A DNA stretch of 64,000 nucleotides from Actinoplanes flavus (GTDB lineage Bacteria > Actinomycetota > Actinomycetes > Mycobacteriales > Micromonosporaceae), in assembly GCF_017592555.1 (NCBI RefSeq), contig NZ_JAGFNS010000004.1, positions 62,001 to 126,000 of the forward strand. Direction: 5' to 3'. Both the position numbers and the translations under genes were made by a program. Positions 41,424 through 48,441 of the stretch are shown piece by piece (position 1 is the first letter of the stretch; every line of letters begins with the position of its first letter). The notes under the pieces were generated by a model. It saw only the letters and a list, made by a program, of their open reading frames with translations, was not told the origin of the DNA and ran no database searches.

Positions 41424-41468
41424 ACACGTACCCCCCAACCGTCACGACACGATACGGAGCATCCGGCG

Positions 41469-43406
41469 ATGTACGCACTCGGCATAGACCTCGGCACCAC
41501 CTACACCGCGGCCGCCACCTGGCGCGACGGTCACGCCGAGATCGTTCCGCTCGGCAGTCACAGCGCCGCGATCCCGTCGGTGGTCCTGCTCCGCGAGGAC
41601 GAGACGTTCCTGACCGGTGAGGCGGCCAGCCGGCGCGGCCTGACCGAACCGCACCGGGTGGCGCGCGAGTTCAAGCGCCGGATGGGCGACACCACCCCGA
41701 TCCTGCTGGGCGGGGTGCCGCAGTCGGCGGAGGCGCTGACCGCCCGCATGCTGCGCGCGGTCGCCGATCAGGTGATCGCCCGGGAGGGTGGGGCTCCGGC
41801 GGCGACCTGTGTTTCGTACCCGGCGAACTGGGGTCCCTACAAGACGGACCTGATGCGGCAGGCCGTGCGGATGGCCGACCTGGACGGCCCGGTCGCCTAC
41901 ACCACCGAGCCGGAGGCGGCCGCGGTCAGCTACGCCCAGCAGCAGCGCATCGAGCCCGGCTCGATCGTCGCCGTCTACGACCTGGGCGGCGGCACCTTCG
42001 ACGCCGCGGTGCTGCGCAAGACCGGCATCGGCTTCGACATCCTGGGGCGTCCCGAGGGCATCGAGCGGCTCGGCGGCATCGACTTCGACGCCGCCGTGTT
42101 CAGCCACGTCCAGGCCGCCCTGGGCGGCAAGCTCGCCGAGCTGGACGAGGACGACGGCGCCGCGGTCGCCGCGGTGGCCCGGCTGCGTGCGGAGTGCGTG
42201 CACGCCAAGGAGGCGCTCTCCGCCGACACCGACACCACCATCCCGGTGCTGCTGCCCACCATCGCCACCGAGGTCCGGCTCACCCGCTCCGAGTTCGAGG
42301 CCATGGTCCGGCCGGCGCTGTACGGATCCGTCGAGGCCCTGAAACGCGCCATCCGCTCCGCCGAGGTCACCCCCGATCAGCTGCACTCGATCCTGCTGGT
42401 CGGCGGCTCGTCCCGGATGCCGGTCGTCGCCCAGCTGGTGGCCTCCGAGTTCGACCGGCCGGTCGCGGTCGACGCGCATCCCAAACACGCGGTGGCGCTC
42501 GGCGCGGCGTGGCTGGCCAGCGGCGAACAGGCGCAGCCCAGCCGGCCGGCGTCCGGCCGCGCGAGCGCGCCGCCGCCCCGCCCGGCGCCCGTCCCGGCGC
42601 CGCCGGTCGGCTCCGCTCCGGTCAGTTCGGCTCCGGTCAGCTCCGCTCCGGTCAGTGTTCCCCAGGTCAGCGCCCCGCCGGTGACGTTCCCGGCGCAGCC
42701 CACCGCCTTCCTGGCCACCTCGCCCACCCCGCCGGCCGCGCCGGTCAAGGCGCGCGCCGCGGCGGTGCCGAGCGGCGGGTTCCCGACCGTCAAGCCGCGA
42801 CCGGCGCCCACCGGGCGGGCCGCCGTCGAACGCCGCCGATCGCGCCGCCGGCTCACCCTGCTCATCGGCGTGGGCGCGGTCACCGCCGTGCTGGCGGCGG
42901 CCGGTGTCGCCTACGCCCAGTTCGGCCTCAAGGACCGGGACAAGGAGCTTACCGGCGCGGGCGCCACCACCCCGGTCTCGCCGAGCGTGAACGCCGGGCC
43001 ACCGGCCGACGAGGTGTGCAGCGACGCCATCAAGAGCAACAAACGCTGGGTGTGCCTCACCTCGGCGGTCGTCGCCGACGGGAAACTGACCATCGGCTAC
43101 GACGTCGAGTGGGCCGGGTCCACGCCGGACGTCAGCGGCGGCTACCACCTGCATGTGTGGGGCGGCGACGGGACCTATCCGGCCGACCACGACATGGGCT
43201 CCCACGCCCCCGAAGCCGACCAGGGCGAATGGTACGTCGAGGACCGCAACCCGTCGGTCCTGGACCTCGACGACAAGCGCTACACCAGGGCGATCGCCGA
43301 CGCGCCCAAGGTGTGCGCCCGGATCGCGCTGGCCGGGCACGGCCTGGTCAAGGACGGCGACGAGGGGTACCTCACCGGCAACTGCGTCCCGATCACCCGC
43401 GAATGA
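41469..43406 (+). CDS. Membrane-anchored Hsp70-family protein with extracellular C-terminal domain
   Basis: 645 residues from ATG 41469. Residues 1-350 are an Hsp70/actin-fold ATPase: 'GIDLGTTYTAAA' (phosphate 1), 'VAVYDLGGGTFDAAVL' near 172 (phosphate 2) and 'LLVGGSSRMP' near 310 (adenosine). The usual substrate-binding domain is missing. Instead a Pro/Ala/Ser linker (about 358-455, with 'APVSS' repeats) leads to a basic stretch 'RRRSRRR', a transmembrane helix at about 464-488, and a 155-residue outer domain with three or four cysteines ('DEVCSDAI', 'RWVCLTS', 'KVCARIA', 'GNCVPI'). It should couple cytoplasmic ATP hydrolysis to an envelope function. It lies beside the ini-like operon, with which such proteins may act in envelope stress. 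Confidence 0.85.
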   Translation: MYALGIDLGTTYTAAATWRDGHAEIVPLGSHSAAIPSVVLLREDETFLTGEAASRRGLTEPHRVAREFKRRMGDTTPILLGGVPQSAEALTARMLRAVADQVIAREGGAPAATCVSYPANWGPYKTDLMRQAVRMADLDGPVAYTTEPEAAAVSYAQQQRIEPGSIVAVYDLGGGTFDAAVLRKTGIGFDILGRPEGIERLGGIDFDAAVFSHVQAALGGKLAELDEDDGAAVAAVARLRAECVHAKEALSADTDTTIPVLLPTIATEVRLTRSEFEAMVRPALYGSVEALKRAIRSAEVTPDQLHSILLVGGSSRMPVVAQLVASEFDRPVAVDAHPKHAVALGAAWLASGEQAQPSRPASGRASAPPPRPAPVPAPPVGSAPVSSAPVSSAPVSVPQVSAPPVTFPAQPTAFLATSPTPPAAPVKARAAAVPSGGFPTVKPRPAPTGRAAVERRRSRRRLTLLIGVGAVTAVLAAAGVAYAQFGLKDRDKELTGAGATTPVSPSVNAGPPADEVCSDAIKSNKRWVCLTSAVVADGKLTIGYDVEWAGSTPDVSGGYHLHVWGGDGTYPADHDMGSHAPEADQGEWYVEDRNPSVLDLDDKRYTRAIADAPKVCARIALAGHGLVKDGDEGYLTGNCVPITRE

Positions 43407-43447
43407 CCGGCCCCCTGCCGCCCGCCCGATTACGCCATGATGGAGCG

Positions 43448-43879
43448 ATGGCGGGTAAACAGCGGCGCGTCGTCATCCTCACCATGATGGTGTTCGGCCT
43501 GATCCTGATGGGTGTCGGGCTGTTCCTCCTGGACCTCGGCCTGGAGGACGCCGACAAGGCGGCCAGCGTCGTCGGCGCGCTCACCGGCATCGCCGGCCTC
43601 GGCCTGTCGACGGTGAGTTTCCTGCTCGCCCGGCCCGGCGCCGGTGCCGCCGCCCAGCGGGTCGACAACGTGGAGTCCGGCGCGACCATCGACGTGGTCG
43701 ACGGGGTGGCCGGTGACGCCCGGCTCGGCGACCACCCGCCGGTCGTCACGCCGCGGCCCACCGAACGCCCGGCCACGCGGTCGCGCCCGCAAGGCGAGCA
43801 GTCGGTGACCAACACGAAGGCCACCGGCGCGATCCGCATCGTCCGCGGTGTCGACGGAGACCTCGACATCAACTCCTGA
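43448..43879 (+). CDS. Small membrane protein of unknown function
   Basis: 143 residues from ATG 43448. Two membrane helices form a hairpin (about 8-28 and 38-60). The remaining 80 residues are soluble and low in complexity. They end with a short beta-rich motif, 'TNTKATGAIRIVRGVDGDLDINS', seen in two blocks. Similar 'N..G..V..G.v.GdV' tails occur in actinobacterial small proteins of unknown function. It lies 42 bases after the Hsp70 gene and is probably in the same transcript. Confidence 0.6.
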   Translation: MAGKQRRVVILTMMVFGLILMGVGLFLLDLGLEDADKAASVVGALTGIAGLGLSTVSFLLARPGAGAAAQRVDNVESGATIDVVDGVAGDARLGDHPPVVTPRPTERPATRSRPQGEQSVTNTKATGAIRIVRGVDGDLDINS

Positions 43880-43965
43880 CCGCTCTCAGTTCGGCGCGAC
43901 GACGACCGAAAGATAGGTGGGGGGACGACTGCGCCGCCGTCGACTGACGCGCGGAGGGCTGACAC

Positions 43966-45576
43966 GTGCGGCGGTTCTCTATCGGTGCCCGGCTCTTCGG
44001 GGCCTTCGCCGCGGTTCTGGCGCTGCTGCTCGGCGTCGCCACGGTCGCTTTCGTCACGATCGTCGACCAGCGCGAGTCGGCCGAGCAGGTGCGCCGGCTC
44101 GAGGTCGCCACCCGGCAGGCGGAGGAGATCAAGACCCATGCGGCCACCCTCAACGGCTGGCAGGCGGGCTTCATCAACGACATCTACCGGCTCGGCGCCG
44201 CCCGGGCGCTCGGTGGGGACTCGGTCGCGTACAAGGCGTGGCAGCAGGAGCGGGACACGTTCCAGCAGTTCCTGGAAGACGTGCCGGCCGGCGTGTTCAC
44301 CGGCGCCGAGCAGGAGATGCTGAACCAGGTCACCACCGAGCTCGCCAACTACGTCCAGGTCAACGACAAGCTGGTGGAGACGTACCAGCCGGGCACCACG
44401 CAGGCGCTGTGGAACGCCGACCAGATCGCGATGTACGACAGCTGGAACAGCTACTACCGGATCATGGTGGCCGCCCAGCAACTCGCCGCCTCGGTGGACC
44501 AGCACAGCGTCGACGCCGTCAACGACTCGGCCGCCGACGCCACCCGCGCCGAGTGGGTGATCGGCATCGCCACCGCACTGGCCCTGGTGCTCGGCGGCAT
44601 CTCCGCCTTCGTGGTGACCCGCAGCATCGTGCGGCCGGTCGGCGTCGCCCGCGACGCCCTGCGGCAGGTCGCCGAGCGGGACCTCACCGTGGAACCGGCC
44701 GATGAGGGCCGGGACGAGATCGCCCAGATGTCCGCCGCGCTGGCCCAGGCGGTCTCTGCGGTCCGGGTGGTCATCTCCGACGTCGCCGATCAGTCCCACA
44801 CACTGGCCCGGACCGCGGCCGACCTGGACGCCGTGTCCGGCGCCCTGACCAAGACCGTCGACGACACCTCGCAGCAGGCCGACCTGGTGGCCGGCGCCGC
44901 GGAGGACGTGAACACCAACATCGACGCGATGGCGGCCGGCTCCACGGAGATGGGCATCTCGATCGAGGAGATCGCGCGGAACGCGACCGACGCCGCCAGG
45001 GTGGCCGCCGAGGCCGTCACCGCCGCCGAGACCGCCAATCAGACGGTCGCCAACCTGGGCGCGTCGTCCCAGGCCATCGGCGACGCGGTCCGCCTGATCA
45101 CCAGCATCGCCAGTCAGACCAACCTGCTCGCGCTCAACGCCACCATCGAGGCGGCCCGCGCCGGTGAGCTGGGCAAGGGCTTCGCCGTCGTCGCGGGCGA
45201 GGTCAAGGACCTGGCCCAGGAGAGCGCCCGCGCCGCCGAGGAGATCGACGGGCTCGTCAAGGCGATCCAGGTCGACACCGACGCCGCGGTCACCGCGATC
45301 GGGCACATCGGCGGGGTGATCGGCCGGATCAGCGACTACCAGACCAGCATCGCCGGTGCGGTGGAGGAGCAGACCGCCACCGCCGGGGAGATGAGCCGCG
45401 GCGCGTCGGCCGCCTCCAGCGGCACGGCCACCATCGCCGAGAACATCCGGGCCGTCGCCGCCGCGGCGGCGGCCACGTCCGGCGAGCTGACCCGCTCCCG
45501 GGAGGCCGCGGCCGACCTCAGCCGCATGTCCACCACGTTGCGCGACGCCGTCGGGCAATTCCGGTACGGAGGATGA
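43966..45576 (+). CDS. Methyl-accepting chemotaxis protein
   Basis: 536 residues with GTG start 43966 (GGAGGG seven bases before). TM1 lies at about 9-30 and TM2 at about 196-218. Between them is a four-helix-type extracellular sensor of about 165 residues. A HAMP domain ('[30 protein letters not shown]') follows. The signalling hairpin is unmistakable: '[35 protein letters not shown]' around 382-415. No C-terminal CheR pentapeptide is present. No che genes are in the window. The stop overlaps the start region of a BMP-family binding lipoprotein, so the receptor may read that protein's ligand state. Confidence 0.9.
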   Translation: MRRFSIGARLFGAFAAVLALLLGVATVAFVTIVDQRESAEQVRRLEVATRQAEEIKTHAATLNGWQAGFINDIYRLGAARALGGDSVAYKAWQQERDTFQQFLEDVPAGVFTGAEQEMLNQVTTELANYVQVNDKLVETYQPGTTQALWNADQIAMYDSWNSYYRIMVAAQQLAASVDQHSVDAVNDSAADATRAEWVIGIATALALVLGGISAFVVTRSIVRPVGVARDALRQVAERDLTVEPADEGRDEIAQMSAALAQAVSAVRVVISDVADQSHTLARTAADLDAVSGALTKTVDDTSQQADLVAGAAEDVNTNIDAMAAGSTEMGISIEEIARNATDAARVAAEAVTAAETANQTVANLGASSQAIGDAVRLITSIASQTNLLALNATIEAARAGELGKGFAVVAGEVKDLAQESARAAEEIDGLVKAIQVDTDAAVTAIGHIGGVIGRISDYQTSIAGAVEEQTATAGEMSRGASAASSGTATIAENIRAVAAAAAATSGELTRSREAAADLSRMSTTLRDAVGQFRYGG

Positions 45577-45578
45577 GG

Positions 45579-46616
45579 ATGCGCCAGAGAATCGTCGCGT
45601 TCGTGCTCACGGCGGCCGTCGCCGTCCTGTACGGGTGTGCCGCCGAGCCGGTCACCGTCTCCACCAGCGGGATGACCGCGCTGGGCCGGGAGACGATCCA
45701 TGTCGGGATCGCCTACGACAGCGCCGGCCGCGGCGACAACAGCTTCAACGACATGGCGGCCGCCGGCCTGGACCGCGCCAAGAAGGAACTGCTCATCGAC
45801 GCCACCGAGGTCACCGCCCAGGCGGAGACCGACGAGGGCCGTTCCGCCAGCCTGCGGGAGCTGGTGAAGGCCGGCAGCAACCCGGTCATCGCGGTCGGTT
45901 TCCTCTACGCGGGCGCGGTCGGCACCGTCTCCAAGGAGAATCCCGACACCCTGTTCGCCATCATCGACGACGCGTCGGTCACCGCCGACAACGTGGTGTC
46001 GCTGCTGTTCGCCGAGCAGGAGGGTTCGTACCTCGTCGGGGTGGCCGCGGCGATGGCGTCGAGGAGCGACCACATCGGCTTCGTCGGCGGGGTCCAGGTG
46101 CCACTGATCGAGAAGTTCGAGGCGGGCTACGCGGCCGGCGCCCGCAGCGTCGACAGCGACATCCGGATCGACACCCGCTACCTGACCAGGCCGCCCGACT
46201 TCAGCGGCTTCGGCTCGCCGGAGAAGGGCAAGGCGGCGGCCGCCGACCTGCTTGGCTCGGGCGCCGACGTGATCTATTCCGCCGCGGGCGGGTCGGGCTC
46301 GGGATCCTTCGAGGCGGTACGGGCGAAGCCGGGCGCGTGGGCCATCGGTGTCGACTCCGACCAGTACCTGACCGCACCCGCCGCGATCCAGCCGCGCATC
46401 CTCACGTCCATGCTCAAGCGTGTCGACAACGCGGTCTTCCAGGAGATCCAGGCCTACATCAAGGGTGACCGGACGGGCGGCGTGAAGCAGTACGACCTCA
46501 AGGTCGACGGCGTCGGCTACGCGACCTCGAACGCGGCGGTCAAGAAGTACGAGCCGCGCCTGGAGCGCGCCCGGTTCGCCATCCTCAGCGGCGCGGTGAA
46601 GGTGCCGACGAGCTGA
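45579..46616 (+). CDS. BMP-family substrate-binding lipoprotein
   Basis: 345 residues from ATG 45579, six bases after GGAGG; another ATG at 45573 overlaps the chemoreceptor stop. Lipoprotein signal with lipobox 'LYGC' near 20. The mature protein is a type-1 periplasmic binding fold of the basic-membrane-protein (PnrA/BmpA, nucleoside-binding) family: 'IHVGIAYDSAGRGDNSFNDMAAAGL' at the start, 'NPVIAVGFLYAGAV', 'IGFVGGVQVPLIEKFEAGYAAGA' near 165, and 'VIYSAAGGSGSGSFEA' near 235, all read in blocks. Such proteins bind purine nucleosides or similar ligands. No ABC permease or ATPase gene is nearby, and the gene is coupled to a chemoreceptor. A sensory role is therefore more likely than transport. 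Confidence 0.85.
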   Translation: MRQRIVAFVLTAAVAVLYGCAAEPVTVSTSGMTALGRETIHVGIAYDSAGRGDNSFNDMAAAGLDRAKKELLIDATEVTAQAETDEGRSASLRELVKAGSNPVIAVGFLYAGAVGTVSKENPDTLFAIIDDASVTADNVVSLLFAEQEGSYLVGVAAAMASRSDHIGFVGGVQVPLIEKFEAGYAAGARSVDSDIRIDTRYLTRPPDFSGFGSPEKGKAAAADLLGSGADVIYSAAGGSGSGSFEAVRAKPGAWAIGVDSDQYLTAPAAIQPRILTSMLKRVDNAVFQEIQAYIKGDRTGGVKQYDLKVDGVGYATSNAAVKKYEPRLERARFAILSGAVKVPTS

Positions 46617-46622
46617 CCGGCC

Positions 46623-47663
46623 TCAGGGCGCGGCCGGGTCGATCATCGTCATGCCGGCGACCGTCGCGTTGTCGAAGCGGGGAAGCAGGCCGGCGGCCTC
46701 CGTCAGGCCGATGGTGCGTTCGATCAGGCGCTGCGGAGCCAGCGCGCCCTGCTCGATGAGCGCCATCATGGCCGGGTAGTCGGCGGCCGCCATCCCGTGG
46801 CTGCCGAGCACGTCGAGTTCCCAGCCGATCACGCGGGCCATCGGCACCCGGGGATGGCCGTCGACCGGCGGCAGCAGGCCGACCTGCACGTGGCGGCCCC
46901 GGCGGCGCAGGCTGAGGACGGCGTCGGCACAGGTCTGTTCGCTGCCCACCGCGTCCACCGCGACGTGACTGCCGCCCCCGGTGAGGCCGGCGACGGTGGC
47001 CGGGACATCGGTGCCGTCGGTGAGCAGGGTGTGTTCGGCGCCGAGCGCGGCCGCGACGGCGAGCGCCTCCGGGTTGCGGTCCACGGCGATCACCCGGCCA
47101 CCCAGGGCGCGGGCGATCATCACGGCGCTCAGGCCCACCCCGCCGGATCCGACGACGGTGACCCACTCACCCTCGGCGAGCCGCGCGCGGCCGGCCAGAG
47201 CCCGGTACGCCGTCGCGAACCGGCATCCGAGGCTCGCCGCCGCCGCGAAGTCCACGCCGTCCGGAACGGCGACCAGGTTCGTGTCGGCGGCGTGCAGGGC
47301 GACGTACTCGGCGAACGACCCCCAGTGCGTGAAGCCGGGCTGTTCCTGGTCCGGGCACACCTGCGCCTGTCCGGAGCGGCACCACGCGCACCGGCCGCAA
47401 CCGCAGACGAACGGCACCGTCACCCGGTCGCCGACCCGCCAGCGGGTCACCTCCGGGGCGACCTCGGCGATCACGCCGGCCAGCTCGTGACCGGGCACGT
47501 GCGGCAGGGTGATCTCGTCGTGGCCCGCCCACGCGTGCCAGTCGCTGCGGCACATTCCGGTCGCGGCCACCCGGACCACCACACCGCCGGGCGGAGCCTT
47601 CGGTTCGGGCACCTCGCGGACCTCGGGCCGCCCCTGAATGACATCGAAGATCACAGCGTGCAC
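46623..47663 (-). CDS. Zinc-dependent alcohol dehydrogenase
   Basis: 346 residues with GTG start 47663. Medium-chain dehydrogenase/reductase: catalytic zinc ligands in 'GMCRSDWHAW' and 'PGHELAG', structural zinc cysteines in 'CGCGRCAWCRSGQAQVC' (about 88-104), and Rossmann motif 'GSGGVGLSAVMIARALG' near 170 followed by an acidic residue in 'VIAVDRN', pointing to NAD. It should oxidise an alcohol or reduce an aldehyde in the cytoplasm. It faces the BMP gene tail to tail and appears to be a single gene. Confidence 0.87.
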   Translation of the reverse strand: MHAVIFDVIQGRPEVREVPEPKAPPGGVVVRVAATGMCRSDWHAWAGHDEITLPHVPGHELAGVIAEVAPEVTRWRVGDRVTVPFVCGCGRCAWCRSGQAQVCPDQEQPGFTHWGSFAEYVALHAADTNLVAVPDGVDFAAAASLGCRFATAYRALAGRARLAEGEWVTVVGSGGVGLSAVMIARALGGRVIAVDRNPEALAVAAALGAEHTLLTDGTDVPATVAGLTGGGSHVAVDAVGSEQTCADAVLSLRRRGRHVQVGLLPPVDGHPRVPMARVIGWELDVLGSHGMAAADYPAMMALIEQGALAPQRLIERTIGLTEAAGLLPRFDNATVAGMTMIDPAAP

Positions 47664-47731
47664 CCGGACATCCTGTCAGGCTTTCGCCCAGCGGTCAGGA
47701 ACTGACCGCAATAGGCGGCAGGATGAATCCC

Positions 47732-48109
47732 ATGACAGCTACGTGGAAGATCGAGCTCATCCCGGTGCCGGTGACCGACGTCGACCGGGCCAAGGCGTTC
47801 TACGAGAGCATCGGATTCAACGCCGACCACGACCACCAGGTCCACGAGGGACTCCGGTTCGTGCAGCTGACCCCGCCCGGCTCCGCATGCTCCATCGCGA
47901 TCGGTCAGGGCCTCACCGAGAAGACGCCCGGCACGCAGGAGATCCAGATCGTGGTGCCGGACGCCGACGAGGCCCGCGAGCACCTGCTGAAGGCGGGCGT
48001 CGAGGTCGGCGAGGTCGACGACCAGCCGTGGGGCCGGTTCGTCTACTTCCGCGACCCGGACGGCAACAGCTGGTCGCTGCAGGCGATCGCGACCCGCCCC
48101 AACGGGTAG
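47732..48109 (+). CDS. VOC-family (glyoxalase/bleomycin-resistance fold) protein
   Basis: 125 residues from ATG 47732; an ATG three codons earlier is possible. The paired beta-alpha-beta-beta-beta units of the vicinal-oxygen-chelate fold are visible: 'ELIPVPVTDVDRAKAFYESIGF' in blocks near 10, 'LRFVQLTPPGSACSI', 'EIQIVVPDADEAREHLLKAGVEV', and 'GRFVYFRDPDGNSWSLQ' at the end. The 'DPDGN.W.LQ' block carries the typical late metal ligand position. The precise reaction cannot be inferred. The stop codon TAG is inside a 12-base perfect palindrome (TAGGTATACCTA, 48107-48118). Confidence 0.82.
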   Translation: MTATWKIELIPVPVTDVDRAKAFYESIGFNADHDHQVHEGLRFVQLTPPGSACSIAIGQGLTEKTPGTQEIQIVVPDADEAREHLLKAGVEVGEVDDQPWGRFVYFRDPDGNSWSLQAIATRPNG

Positions 48110-48118
48110 GTATACCTA
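48107..48118. promoter_or_regulatory. Perfect 12-base palindrome after the VOC gene
   Basis: TAGGTATACCTA overlaps the stop codon of the VOC gene and lies about 120 bases before the small gene at 48241. It is AT-rich for this genome. It may be an operator for the downstream genes. Confidence 0.35.
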
Positions 48119-48240
48119 GACGCCCCAACCCGACCCCCTAGGCACCCCTGAGCAGCGAAGATACGCAGGGTGCTGCCGATGTGCCGAGCCTTCCGACGAC
48201 CGAGGATCGATGTATCGAAGTCGACCGGAAGGAACGGACC

Positions 48241-48441
48241 ATGTTGCTGCACCCCGAGATGATGCTGGATCTGGTGAACGCGCGACACCGCGAGATGGCC
48301 GCCGAGGCGGAGCGTGGGCGACTGCTCGGCCGGGCCCGGTGGTTCCGGGCCCGCCGGGGCGGCAAAGCCCCAGCGGTACGCGGACGCCCCACCGGTACCC
48401 TGGCGTCGTGCGAACGATCCGTGGCGGCGCCAGCCCGATGA
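48241..48441 (+). CDS. Small basic protein of unknown function
   Basis: 66 residues from ATG 48241 (GGAAGGAA before). The N-terminus, 'MLLHPEMMLDLVNARHREMAAEAE' in blocks, forms a charged helix, and the rest is Arg/Ala-rich. Short proteins with 'HPE..l.l...R.rELlaeAe' openings are common in actinomycetes and are often expressed under stress. I cannot give a function. The 3' end overlaps the start region of the ATPase-LuxR gene. Confidence 0.55.
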   Translation: MLLHPEMMLDLVNARHREMAAEAERGRLLGRARWFRARRGGKAPAVRGRPTGTLASCERSVAAPAR

